Positions 12,640-24,647 of a DNA stretch of 64,000 bases are shown one piece after another. The stretch is from Terebella lapidaria (lineage: Eukaryota; Annelida; Polychaeta; Terebellida; Terebellidae): NCBI GenBank assembly GCA_949152475.1, contig OX424563.1, forward strand, positions 6,359,001 through 6,423,000. The letters run 5' to 3'. A program made the position numbers and the translations under genes. The number at the start of each line of letters is the position of its first letter. Positions within the stretch are counted from its first letter, which is position 1. The notes beneath the pieces were generated by a model. That model was not told the DNA's origin and searched no databases. It saw only the letters and a program-made list of their open reading frames with translations.

Positions 12640-13170
12640 GCGAAAAAATCATTCAGACCCCAAACATTCAGACCCCAAATTTATAGTTGTTTAAAGACGA
12701 AACAACTCTGTCCACATTTAAAATTGCACAATATTGCAATGCTTCTTTGGACGAACGATTTCCCCCAGGATCCAGCCCTAGGATTCCCCCAGAATGAGCC
12801 AGACTAACTAGAGGTATTCAGGTTCTGGGGCCCTTGAGCGGGCCCTAGACCCCACACATTTAGTCGGGAATCTACAAAGAACTTGTAATATGTCTACAAA
12901 TACGCCATGCTTTATATTATGATGAAAATAGGGTGAAAAAAATCATTCAGCCCCAGCATTTGAAAAGTCACATGACGTTATCGCATGTCTTACACCTTTT
13001 TCATCATAGCTTCAGTTGTTTGAAGACGAAACAACTCTGTTCTATTTTGAAATTGCACAACATAGCAACGCTCTTTTGGACACAGGATTGCCCTCCAGAA
13101 TGCGCCTAAGATCATCTAGAGGTATTAAGCTTCTGGGGCCCTTGAGCGGGCCCCAGATCCAACGCCGGTA
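12640..13170. repeat. Pair of direct ~220-bp repeats about 300 bp apart
   Basis: Copy A is at about 12,645-12,850 and copy B at about 12,945-13,160. Both contain 'AAATCATTCAG', 'AAGACGAAACAACTCTGT', 'AAATTGCACAA', 'CTAGAGGTATT' and 'TTCTGGGGCCCTTGAGCGGG' in order. A poly-C run follows at 13,201-13,213. The open frames here are unsupported. Confidence 0.75.
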
Positions 13171-13499
13171 TGGCTGTGTCCCACATCGGTATGGTTTGTG
13201 CCCCCCCCCCCCCCTCCTTTCACAAATCCTGAATTCGCCCCTGAAGAAACCCGACTGTAACTCTCTGGCGTTGTTGTACGTTTCACGACGTTGCATCTAC
13301 TAATTTGCATTGTTTGGTTTCTGGAATAATCAAAAACAAATCTGAATGATCACAACGCGATGATAATTTGCGCACGCTGAGTGGGATACCAGACTGTACT
13401 GGTATTTGAGGCTGGTAGAACACCGTTTACCCGAAAAATACACTGAACACTATAAAATATGTATACACAATACTGGGATTCAAATTATTCCATTTTTAG

Positions 13500-14310
13500 C
13501 TTACCGGCACTTTGGGCCGATGAGCTATTATCGTGGTTTTTCGTCTGTCGTCCGTCCGTCGTCCGTCCGGTTCTGTAACTTTTTTTTGGCATGAAGAATT
13601 TGCCCATAAATTTGTCAGAACATACCTTAGGCCAATATCTAAAAATGTTTATTGTTTTTTTTTTATTGAATCCTTTTTGCCGATTTGACGAAATATTGCC
13701 AATTTTGGACATTGTTGGCCATTTTCTCAAACACAGTCAGATCAGTTTTGAGATTTTTGGTTCTAAACATTCCTCTCATGTACCTCTATGACGTGTACAA
13801 GTTTCGTTGCCCTTGAATCGCCGGTCTGCGTGTGGCGGCCATTTTGATTTTTTGACGGGTCGGGGAAAAATTTTTTTTTGTCACAAATCAAGTCACTGTT
13901 CGTTTTGAGCCATTTCCAATAATAATAAAAAAAAATTTTGGGCCATTGAACTTTTTTTTGGACTTGGAGAATTTCACTCAATTTTTCCTTCATAATGGGA
14001 GCTGTGCAGAGTATTCTCATAGAACACTTCAAGATAGAGTCTAAGTATTGGCACATTCAAATGGGAAATCATATATTGCGGTTTGAATGGTGACTTTGGA
14101 TATGGACCTTTTTTTTGTCGAAAGAAACAATGATTTTTGTCTTTGGCGGCCATTTTCTCAAAATCTATTCAGACAATTTTCCTTGAAATACATAAGATTC
14201 TCCCTATTTTATTGCCTTTGAATCGACTGTCTGTGAAAATATGTCATTAACGAAAAAAAAAATTCAAGATGTAACTTGATTTCGTATTATATTCCATACA
14301 GAAAATGTGT
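13500..14310. repeat. Interspersed repeat R3 with GTCCGTCC motif
   Basis: The start 'GAGCTATTATCGTGG' followed by a CGTCCGTCC run resembles 6,355-6,385. Related GTCCGTCC/GGACGGAC material occurs at about 32,200, 32,860 and, reversed, 58,380-58,560. 'GGCGGCCATTTT' and similar segments recur inside. It is non-coding and probably a degenerate non-autonomous element. Confidence 0.55.
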
Positions 14311-14479
14311 TTCTATCAACATTTACGAACATGTTTTACCAGATGGATTTTAACATGTTTAACATCAGTGTAACAATTTATATGTATTCAGTATTCTACG
14401 CAATTCTCATGATTGCCGGTAAGCTACAGCACCCTTGGTGCTATGTTATAAACAATATTTCAGTTTTATGCATTATTTC

Positions 14480-14800
14480 AGAATGTAACAAAAACTATTT
14501 CAACCCTTATTCGAATGTAATTATCAACCTATTACCATCAATACAACTAGATTTTAATGATACCAATAGCAAAGCTAAGATGCAACATTTTGGAATAGAA
14601 ACAACAAAGCCCCGTCAAATATTTTATCTCAAGACATACTGGCGTCATCAGGGGCAGACAGTGCATAAAATATAGTTGTTTCCACTGTACAGCTTATTGA
14701 ATTAGTATACAACTGCCCAACAACATATTAAAACAATTTAGACCTCCGAAACAAACACCATGAAATAGATGCATGACGAGCCATAACCGCAAGCCAAAAG
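14480..14800. repeat. Dispersed repeat family R1, copy 2
   Basis: This copy contains 'CAACCTATTACCATCAATAC', 'GATTTTAATGA', 'CATCAGGGGCAGACA' and 'TATACAACTGCCCAACAACA' in order. The front part also appears at about 25,660, 44,075, 47,640 and 48,305, so R1 is multicopy in this window. Confidence 0.7.
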
Positions 14801-15209
14801 GCTATTGAGTTGATACAAATTCACAAATAGAAGTTAGCCATATTCACGTGTTTATTGATCCCCACGTGTATACCCCCATTACCACCAGTACAAGATTTAG
14901 ATTATGTCGAAAAAGTTTTTTTTGACATTTTTTTTCGCCCCCAACCCTCTACATGTCTATGTGCTGACTTTTTCATGGAGGTTTCATGCCAACCTAACGA
15001 CGCACGTTTTGGCATGTAAACGTTTAGATACCTACTTCAAATGAGGATTTTCTTCGTCCTTGACATAAAATCTCTCGAATTGATGGGAAACTTTTACTAT
15101 TCCACAGATATATCAGGCATGAATCGATGTGCTAGGTTTGAGAAAATTACGTAAAATGTTCAAATGATCTAAAAAGGTCCCAAAATGGCGGAGCCGTTGG
15201 AAATTGACG
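14801..15209. other. Non-coding stretch, nothing recognised
   Basis: AT-rich sequence between the R1 copy and the LINE fragment. I see no open frame or repeat structure that I can support. Confidence 0.4.
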
Positions 15210-15700
15210 TTCCCAGAATGCAAAGCAAATTTTACCACAATCACGCGAATTTTTGGAACACAATTTCTGTTCAGCAATTCGCGCATGCATACTAATCACC
15301 GGCATATGGTGTGTTTGTTTCTCAACTTATACGCTATTCCAGAGCTAGTTGCAAATATGAGGACTTTGTCTATCGAAGTGCCCAGCTAGTCTCTAAACTG
15401 CTGCGACAAGGATATGTTTTACCAAGACTTATAGCTGCGTTTAAGAAATTCTATGGACGTCATCATGATCTGGTTGATAAATACAGCAAATCCATGTCTG
15501 CCATGCAACTAGATATATTTTCATGGTAATTCTGGGGAATTCATGACGGGTGCAACTAGTGGGGCAGGAAATGCTCACTCTTTCTCTTTCTCTCACTTCG
15601 TATGCCTGATATGACTTTCTGTCCCCGGACTATGAGATTGGATAACGGACCCTGTTTTGTTTGCTCGGAATACTTAATACTGGGTATTGATTCCACGTCT
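15210..15700 (+). pseudogene. LINE-type reverse transcriptase C-terminus and 3' end, fragment
   Basis: An open frame at 15,311-15,529 ends with the layout seen at the C-terminus of many metazoan retrotransposon polyproteins. SQLIRYSRASCKYEDF is followed by KLLRQGY, FKKFYGRHHDLVDKY and then a stop. After the stop comes 'TCATGACGGGTGCAACTAG' with 'GGGGCAGGAAATGCTCAC', a 3' UTR shared with 22.43 kb and 27.77 kb. Only the last ~70 codons remain, so the element is dead and 5'-truncated, as is usual for LINEs. The exact clade cannot be read from this piece. Confidence 0.8.
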
Positions 15701-16140
15701 ATTAGTACATGCATGTGAGCATCTGCGCGTGGACATTTTTGGCGTTATGAAGTAAACACAACGATTCGTCTGCGATGCCACGTCTACATTTACCGTAATT
15801 TGACGTATTTTATAAAATGACAATAAAGCTGGTGTTCTGTGCTGGATTGCGAAGTCTTTTTATTCTTAACTAGTATTTTAATTTGCCCAGTAAAGGCATG
15901 TGTTAGGCTATATCTGATGATATCAGATGCAGATATTCCTCATAATTTCCAATGTTTTGAGGATATTTTAATGAGCTTCCATATCATTTTAGCAGGCGTA
16001 TCTGTTCCATTGATCGATTTTAAAACGAGAGGCCATAGGCCACACACTTGCCGGACTAAGTACGCAATTATGACGTCATTTGTCGTCAATTCTATACTGC
16101 TAACTTACTGTGAATGGAGTTTTTAAATATGCCTGATATA
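15701..16140. other. Non-coding stretch, nothing recognised
   Basis: No motif-bearing open frame and no repeat structure was found between the LINE 3' end and the tandem duplication. Confidence 0.35.
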
Positions 16141-18450
16141 ATCGTGTTTATATATGTTATATTATAACCAGACAAGATCATAATATCTTCAAATGATGAG
16201 TTTCCTTTGAAATTTTACCGATTTGTTGCCACAAAAACGTCAATTACGTCAAAACAGATATATCAATTGTGCTAAAAATTGACAGAGACCATCACAGGAC
16301 GATTCCACATCGTTTGCATATGCTAAATATGCAGTAAAGGTTATAACTTTGCACATCTGACACTCAAAAGGCCAAAATGTCAGTCTGAAATCACGTTTGA
16401 CGTCATTATGACGTCAATTGACGTCCGATTCCGAAAATGACAACATATTTGGAAAGTACTCTCGAAGACCTTTCAAACGAGCTACTACTCGATATTTTTG
16501 CAAAAGGTCAAGGTCAAGGTCATTTTTGAGGTCAACTTCGACCTCAGGCGCTTTCAGAGGCTATCGGTCATACGCCTTAGGTGTAAATGCAAAAGTTGTT
16601 AGGCTAAGTGAGTGCAATACTGCGAATGTACTTTCGTGTCTCTATCATGCTTACTTCCTGAGATATAGTGACCCACATGGTTTTCACTTGCAGGTCAATA
16701 TTGACCTTGACTTTCGACCTTTGACCTTGAATTTTTCTGGAACAAAAGAACTTATCCTTGACTATAAAAAGGTGTATTATCAGATTTTTACGCACATTAT
16801 TGACGCTTTTATCAGCATCGACAGCTTGAAACATGCAATTTCGCTTATAATGGGGCTGATTTCGTTGCCATAGAAACGTCAATTACGTCATAACGAATTG
16901 GCCGATCGGGCTAAAAATTGACATTGAGCATGAGGGACCGGTCCCACATCGTTTCCAAGCATCAGATCGAAAATCGGAGGAGGTGACCTCCAAGGTCAAA
17001 TATTCGACCTCAGGCGAACTTCTCAAGGTCAAGGTCAAAGGTCAAGGTCATGGAAGATAGAACTCGAGTTTGTCTACAATATGAACTTGGTTTGAAGTCT
17101 CTAGCGTAATTAGAACCGGAGTTATGGCCACTTATGTGTTTTCGACGTTTTGCTTGACCTTGACCTTGACCTTTGACCTAGACACACCAAAATAGGACGT
17201 TTTCTGGCCGGTATTCTACAGATTCTGCACACGAATTTTGGAAGCTTTTAAGCAAGAACTGTGGACGCTAGAGTGCGAACAAACAAACGAAAAATCGTGT
17301 TCATATATGTTATATTATAACCGGACAAGATCATAATATCTTCAAATGATGAGTTTCCTTTGAAATTTTTCCCGATTTGTTGCCACAAAAACGTCAATTA
17401 CGTCAAAACGGATATATCGATTGTGTTAAAAATTGATAGAGACCATCACAGGACGACTCCACATCGTTGACATATGCTAGATATGCAGTAAATGTTATAA
17501 CTTCGCACCTCTGACATTCAAAGGGCCTAAATGTCAGTCTGAAATCACATTTGACGTCATTATGACGTCAATTGACGTCCGATTCCAAAAATGACAACAA
17601 ATTCAGAAATTACTCTGGAAGACCTTTCAAACAAGCTACTACTCGATATTTTGGCAAAAGGTCAAGGTCAATGTCATTTTTTAGGTCAATTTCGACCTCA
17701 GGCGTTTGCAAAGGCTATCGGTCATACGCCTTAGGTGTAAATGCAAAAGTTGTTAGGCTAAGTGAGTGCAATACTGTGGATTTACTTTCGTGTCTCTATC
17801 TTGCTTAGATCCTAAGATATAGTGACCTACATGGTTTTCACTTGCGGGTCAATATTGACCTTGACTTTCGACCTATGACCTTGAAATTCCCCGGAACAAA
17901 AGAACTCATCCTTGGCTATAAACAGGTATATCATTAGATTTTTACGCACATTATTGACGCTTTTATCAGCATGGACAGCTTGAAACATGCAATTTTGCTT
18001 ATAATGGGGCCGATTTCGTTGCCATAGAAACGTCAAATACGTCATAACGAATTGGCCGATCGGGCTAAAAATTGATATTGACCATAAGGGACCGGTCCCA
18101 CATCGTTACCAAGCATCAGATCGAAAATCGGAGGAGGTGACCTCCAAGGTCAAATATTCGACCTCGGGCGAACTTCTCAAGGTCAAGGTCAAATGTCAAG
18201 GTCAAGGCCACAAAAGATAGAACTCGAGTTTATCTAAAATATGAACTTAATTTGAAGTCTCTAGGACCATTAGAACCGAAGTTATGGCCACTTATGTGTT
18301 TTCGACGTTTTGCTTGACCTTGACCTTGACCTTTGACCTAGACACACCAAAATAGGACGTTTTCTGGCCGGTATTCTACAGATTCTGCACACGAATTTTG
18401 GAAGCTTTTAAGCAAGAACTGTGGACGCTAGAGTGCGAACAAACAAACAC
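16141..18450. repeat. Tandem duplication of a 1,153-bp unit rich in AGGTCA motifs
   Basis: Unit 1 is 16,141-17,293 and unit 2 is 17,294-~18,446. Both start ATCGTGTT(T/C)ATATATGTTA and end GTGGACGCTAGAGTGCGAAC. The identity is high along the whole length, with scattered substitutions and small indels. Each unit holds clusters of AGGTCA in both orientations, for example at 16,504-16,522, about 16,690-16,735, 16,985-17,055 and 17,154-17,180, with the same sites in unit 2. Both units also contain TGACGTCA-type segments (about 16,400 and 17,555). There is no shared open frame, so the units are non-coding. Confidence 0.93.
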
Positions 18451-18772
18451 ATCCACAAACACACAAACACATCCACAAACCGATCAACATACTTGCCGAA
18501 ATTTTCAACTTATTAGTAATATGAATGAAGTAGGCCATGTTTTTCACCCTAGTATACGGAAATGAATTGGAATCATGTAGGGGATAAAATTATGGCTTCT
18601 TCTTTTTTTTTGGGGGGGGGGGGGGGTTATGTTGTGTAAGATACATTCAGCTGTCGTGGTGTTGATGATTTGCTCTTGCTCTAATGCCGTCTTCCGCAGT
18701 TTGCTGCATTTTCTTGTTTCTTCGAGTTTCCTCTTTGGACGGACTCATTACTATGGAGCCTCTGAGAGCACC

Positions 18773-20876
18773 CCCTGTTCGCGGCACAGCGGTAAATCAA
18801 TTCTTGACGATATCGGTTTTAAATTCTTGACGTTATGCGCAAAATTCTTGACGTTATGCGCGAAATTCTTGACGATATACTTTTGTGTAGCCACAGAAAG
18901 GACAATTGAGTACGTTTAATAATGAAATAAACCTGATATGGAACAATTTATATCGTGATAGTTATGCGCACAGTACACAGATACTATATATATCTTGATA
19001 TGTAGTCCAACTGTGGATTCAAGCACCATTGTAAGTAATATACAATGGGCGTTCGATGGTTAACTCTAAATATTGTTCTCCAGCTCTTGAAAAGGCGCAA
19101 AAACCGGTCAATAAGTATATGTAATGACTATTTGATTTATCAGTAATTTGTACAATGATGTTACATACGGAAAAAGTGGTTTTTAATAGGGAAACCTACC
19201 GCATCCCCAATTTTGCACGGCGTTAAATTATTGACGTTATGATTACACAAGTTAATCATTCTTGACGTTATATCACAGAGGAGTTGACGATATTGGTTTT
19301 TATTGATTTAAAGAAAAAACATGCTTATAAAAGAAAGAAAAATATAATAATAGTATTAAATGTATTATTGATAAGTATTTAATAAATGTTGACGTTTAAC
19401 CCGTTATAACGCGTCGTGGTGCTAGTATTTAATATATGTTGACGTTAAACCTGTTATAAAGCGTCATGGTGCTACATAACAACCGTGTGCTCATTCCATG
19501 GCTTGGGAATCTATTATGTACGCAACAGAAATATTTTTCCCAGCGTGAAGAAAGTCCTTTAGGGTATATGTGATTGACCGATGGTCGTTGACATCACCCT
19601 ATATGTATTTCTTTTTGTTTTCCGACTTCTCTAACGACTCTTTTAGATTCAGCATAGGCCTACATTGGTGTAGTATTCTCGACATTGCAATAAAAGCCGA
19701 GACATTCCGATAATCTCATACAATATACTGCTAATATTAATGTCTTAAATTTAAGTGCTGTTTTAAATTAGTTTGCGGCTGGTATGCGACAGTTCCTTTA
19801 TGCATTCTCCTGTCATTTATTTATTTCTGACCTCTCCGAGTATAATCAATTTGCATTATATAACTACGCCAACGAAGTTACCACTAGAAATTTGTTGTAT
19901 TGCAGCGATGGACAGTGATACATTGGTTTTGAGCATGAATTTTATAGGATGTTTTTTTTAAAAACAGACTTGCCGACGGCTACGGAAGCTCAGGGCCAAA
20001 AACCAGTACTGGCGGTCAGGCAAAGATATGGCACGTCTAAGTAGACTTTGGGGGAGATAATTTGATTGAGGGTGTTCACAATTTGCCGTGTCATTTACTC
20101 TGATGTGACTGATCGTATGACGATCTATATGAACTGTATAGATATTGGTGTGGCGCTTTCGTATGGGAATAAACTATGTAACCACGTTTTATGTTTTATA
20201 TGACATCTTAAAATGTGTCAGGATGTTTATTTCTTGCATTTTGTAATACGTCATAAGTATTTCCAATTTTGTTTTTACATATTTAGCATCGTATTTTATC
20301 TGCAAGAGGAAACCACTCTTTTATTCAATTTTACTACCTAATTAAATTGCAATCATGCGTCAAAAATAACGACAAAAATTTCTAACATGGCTTTCAATAA
20401 CGTCAAGCATGACGAACTAACGTCAATAATACCGAACTTATCATTGTTGGTGGAAAACGACTGACAGGTATGTTTAATTTAACATCTGGGCTTTGAACCT
20501 TTCAATGCTTAATCATAAATGAGCTGCCAATATGCTAAAGCTCATTTCCAGTACATAGCGGATTCATTGCATGGAAATAAAATGCATTTAGTACATTCAG
20601 ATAAGTGCAAGGCACGATCTTCAACTTTTTTTACATCTCAGAGCGTGATTGGGATGCCATAATGCTTCGCCTAACTCATAAATCGAATATATAGTCATCC
20701 TGTTACTAATTACCTGAACACAATTAGATAATTTAAGCTGAGATCGCGATAGAACAAAACATAAACAAAGATATCGTCAAGAATTTCGCGCATAACGTCA
20801 AGAATTTTGCGCATCACGTCAAGAATTTAGAACCGATAACGTCAAAAATTCACTTACCGCTGTGCCGCGAACAGGG
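18773..20876. mobile_element. 2.1-kb element with ~110-bp inverted termini carrying internal repeats
   Basis: The left end starts CCCTGTTCGCGGCACAGCGG and the right end is its exact complement at 20,857-20,876. The inverted similarity runs inward for about 110 bp. Each terminus contains three to four tandem copies of AATTCTTGACGTTATGCGC-like units. Single related TTGACGTTA sites also occur inside (about 19,233, 19,261, 19,388, 19,439, 20,399). No transposase frame was found, so the element is non-autonomous. No convincing target-site duplication was seen. Repeat-bearing termini resemble foldback-type elements in style; the class is not assignable. Confidence 0.85.
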
Positions 20877-20883
20877 AGTGGAG

Positions 20884-21262
20884 AGGACATGGAAGAAATA
20901 TTTTTTAGCACATTCTTATTGCGTTCCCTCGCAATATTATTGCGTTCCCTCGCAATATTATCGCGTTCCCTCGCATTCCGGATCGCGTTCCCTCGCTATC
21001 TTATTGCGTTCCCTCGCAATCCGGATCGCGTTCCCTCGCAATATTATCGCGCTCCCTCGCATTCCGGAAACCGTTCTCTCGCGATCTTGTAGAATAACCT
21101 TCTCAGAAGTCATTGGCGTCAGCACAATGCGAAGGAACGCGATCCAGAATGCGAGGGAACGCGATAATATTGCGAGGGAACGCAATATTATTTCGAGGGA
21201 ACGCAATAATATTGCGAGGGAAAGCAATAACCATATGTCAAAAAATATTTCTTCCATGTCCT
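20884..21262. mobile_element. 379-bp palindromic element with GCGTTCCCTC repeats
   Basis: The termini AGGACATGGAAGAAATATTT and its complement bound the element. Inside, the left half carries about eight copies of GCGTTCCCTCGC with AATATTAT or ATTCCGGA spacers. The right half carries the complementary GCGAGGGAACGC about five times. Short open frames on both strands are by-products of the repeat. It begins only 7 bp after the right end of the 2.1-kb element at 18,773-20,876. Confidence 0.88.
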
Positions 21263-21329
21263 TTCAGCGGCTCCGTACATTTCAGCTTTGTATTGGCTGG
21301 TAAAATAGCTGGGTACATACAAAAAACTA

Positions 21330-22580
21330 GAGGACGTTCACATTCAAATGGACAAATAACGTTTAATAGAGTTACCAATAAACAACAAAACACAAGTTTA
21401 ACACGCAAATCACACACCAAATCACACGAAAACACATCGGATTCCGTGGAATATAATTTTTGAACCGGTCAAAAAATGTAACGCTACCATTTCAATCTGT
21501 AAAATGAAAATATATAAAGGATAATGTGTTTGTGGCTGCAACGAGATTCTCTTCGATATATTTTTAGTCTACCAGAGCAAGAACAAACAGACGATCGTAT
21601 TACACTCGTATCTGGGAGTCAGATTATTACTGATTGGAACTTACACGTACATTCAATATAATTGCGGACCAAACGTATATGTCCCAAAATCAAATATAAC
21701 AAATTCACAATATACCACAGACGGGACTCAATTACGGGAGATCGTCATTGTGAACATTTCATTGTGAACATGTTATGTTATCTAGTATTTTGCTGTTGAA
21801 ATATAATTTAGCTTTGAAAAAAATACGTTGCTTTAATGACTGTCAATAGTATATTCTTGCAGAAACCTCAAAATGACAGTGGGAAGAAACTGTCGACCTC
21901 ATTCAGAAAGTAAGATCCTTAACCCCGATGTCCTGAAATTTGGTTCGCAGTTAAGTTTTCGATCGTGTATAAGATGTCAATTTCATGTCACTATTGACAA
22001 GGGTGTACTTGAGGGGGGATCTTTGCTCCTAAATATCAAATCAGCCACACAGTGAGATATCTGTTATATAGGAGGAATTTTCTTATAACTTGTAATATAA
22101 CTGGTTAAAGTGGGCTTATATTCATGATGATCATCACTTCCGGTTCTGAATGAATATGATTGAACAGTTATCTGGTTATACCAGGTATAACATGACATAC
22201 CGGGTAGTATATTCTTCGTGTATAGACATCATACGCCAGTTAGTGTTGTATTCGTTTCCAACTTATACAGTATTCCAGAGGTAGTTGCACAAATGAGGAC
22301 TTTGATTATTAAAGTCATCACCCAGCTAATCTTCTACGAAGACCGATAGCTGCCTTTAAGAAAATATGTGGGCGTAATCACGATTTTGGTTGTTAAATGC
22401 ACCAAATTTATGGCGAATTTCAGAAGGGATTGTTCACTCCTCCGGAACGCCTGATTAAACCTGCTCATGGCCATATATAGTGGGGTCCGTGGAATTCTTC
22501 AAAATTCTGCCTGACACTAGATTCAGAGATTAGATAAAGGACTTGGTTTTGTTCGATCGAATTACTTTATACTTGTGTAT
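21330..22580 (+). mobile_element. LINE remnant: R4 body plus retroelement 3' end (copy 2)
   Basis: 21,420-22,090 matches the R4 repeats at 7.5 kb and 27.4 kb. At 22,190-22,400 the sequence matches the reverse-transcriptase C-terminal region at 15.3 kb ('TATTCCAGAGGTAGTTGCAC', 'ATAGCTGCCTTTAAGAAA') but no open frame survives. 22,430-22,560 matches the 3' UTR ('TCCTCCGGAACGCCTGATTA', 'CATGGCCATATATAGTGGGG'). It is an inactive fragment. Confidence 0.65.
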
Positions 22581-23209
22581 TCACTGTAGCGAGACTGCAT
22601 GCCCTAGCAATCGTTGGTGAATCCCAAATGGCGGACAACACACGCGGTTCGTTTGAATTTCCTTCGTTTTTTCATGATACTTACGATTCTGATGAATACA
22701 CCTGCTGATTCTTATGCGCATGGAGCAACCTATCGTCGCGAACACGCGGCGATTTACATGGAATTGAGCATGAAAAGCTCATTGAAAAAAAGCCGAAAGA
22801 TGCCCTAACGATTGTTTTCGTAAAAATAAAGATTCCTTGACGAATATGTTAGAATTCCCTAACGATATATCCTATATTCATTCAAACCCACTTCGCTTTA
22901 ATGTTAAACGTGAAATAAAGTACAAATTGACATAATATATTGTACGAAATATAGTGTATAGGTATGGTGTATGTGATTATTTGCATTTGTTGTTACACAT
23001 GATTACAATTTTCAGCCCCACGTGAAGCCGAAGCCTCGTCTGCGGTAGGTTGACACACAAGTACATAGGTGTATTTATCTATTACAAATCTATTTTCAAT
23101 GTGACGTTTACTAATTGTATGACATATAAATCATTGAATTTACAATGGTGTATAATCTCGATATATTATAATCTATTATTTAGAGTTCATCTCTGAGTGG
23201 TACGTATTA

Positions 23210-24647
23210 GGCCAAAAAAAAAAATGTTTTGGTTTGCGTCCCAGTGATGCTCCGAAATCGGTGCTATGGCGCTGAGTTTTTTTTTTTTTTTTTTTTTGAG
23301 TACCGGTTTAGGTATTTTTTTTTTTTGCATAAAAAGTGTGTTTGTACCATATTTTTTATCTGGAACAGTAAAAATACAAATTCATTCACAGTCTATTGGA
23401 ACTACGATTGCTGGTTTAGGACACCCCGAAAAACAATTTTTACCGTTTTTTCGAGAAAGTTATTTACGACAGCAAAAAAGTTTTTATCACGTTATTTTGA
23501 GTTAACTATCTCGTTACATCAAGATAGTTATGTCGTTATTTCGAGATAGTCCAGTCGTTATTTTGAGATAATTAAGTCGTTATTTCGAGATAGTATCTCG
23601 TTATTTTGAGATAATTATATTGTTATTTCGAGATGGTATAGTTATATAGGAATCCAAATAATAATGTTTTTTTTATCTCGTTCTTTTGAGATAGGAACCT
23701 TGTTATAAAGAGACAGTATCTCATTATCTCGAGATAAATCTGTCATTATTTCGAGATAGTATCTTGTAATAAAGAGATAGTTTTCAAGATAATGGTCTCG
23801 GAAAAACGAGATACTATCTCCAAATAACGAGTTAACTATCTCGAAATAATGAGATAAAAAACTTTTTTTTTGGTTCCTATATAATTGTCTCGAAATAACA
23901 AGATAAAACAATTTTTTTGCACGTTCTAAATCAGCCATCGTATGGATCAAATAACTAGTGGAAAATATTAATTGATAACAGAATCGATAAAAAATAATAA
24001 TGTAATAGAAAAAAATCATAAAACAACTAAATAAATACCAAACAAATTGTTTACTTTTAAAACTTTGGCCGATACTCGCAACAAAATATATCAACGACAT
24101 AAACTCGTATTGTTTCTAAGCAAGAGGGTCTTCTTTGCACGCATGCAACTTCCTATGTCTGCATAAAACAAATTTCTCACGAAGTGGTTTACTGGAGGTG
24201 ATCTGCTGTTTTAATCAGTGACAAGTGGAAGGGGCTCGTATGGAATACCAGGTGTTATTACATCCGTGGCAAGGGATTAGCTAGTGTCGGAAATTAAAAA
24301 ATCGTTTACCGGACGACTCTCCTTCTCTACTCGTTATCAGCCCGTGTTAATCAGTTAATAACGATCAACAATAATCTTAAAAACGAATCTGTAAAGTATG
24401 AGTTTGCTAATTGATTGGTTTGTAGCTTTCACAGTTAAACACCTGATTGGTTCCTGCAAGATTGCAATCCTCGATACAATACAGTCACTAATACAGCCAC
24501 TTTGGGGACGCTCATCAACTTGCACAAAATGAAATGTGGCCGCTGCTTGTAAAATACTATCATGGCAAAAAAAAAAAAAAATCTGACGCGGGAGGTTTGG
24601 GACGACGCGCGCGGGAACGCAAACCAAAACATTTATTTTTTTTGGCC
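23210..24647. mobile_element. 1.44-kb element with GGCC termini and TTA target sites (PIF/Harbinger-like)
   Basis: The left end is GGCC followed by a poly-A run, then TGTTTTGGTTTGCGT. The right end (24,613-24,647) is the complement with small differences. TTA flanks both ends (23,207-23,209 and 24,648-24,650), the target duplication typical of PIF/Harbinger. The element lies wholly inside 22,599-25,347, so it inserted later. It contains the TCGTTATTTCGAGATA array at 23,490-23,910 and no recognisable transposase. Confidence 0.82.
23490..23910. repeat. CGTTATTTCGAGATAGT short tandem array with an inverted part
   Basis: About a dozen degenerate ~20-bp units with core TTATTTCGAGATA/TTATTTTGAGATA occur at 23,490-23,790. 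They are followed at about 23,805-23,910 by the opposite orientation (TATCTCGAAATAA). The block can therefore fold on itself. Confidence 0.8.

Noticed and set aside
16418..16873. A 151-codon frame repeated partly at 17,572-17,808
   Set aside because: It lies in the AGGTCA-rich non-coding duplication and is broken differently in the second unit, so it is not conserved as protein.
20862..21463. Overlapping open frames with 'RSLAIL' and 'RGNAII' repeats
   Set aside because: Produced by the GCGTTCCCTCGC repeat on both strands of a palindrome; mirror-image frames indicate no real gene.
23229..23549. Phe-rich open frames at 23.2-23.5 kb and 23.6-24.1 kb
   Set aside because: They come from poly-T and the TTATTTCGAGATA array inside a MITE-like element; no protein family is recognisable.
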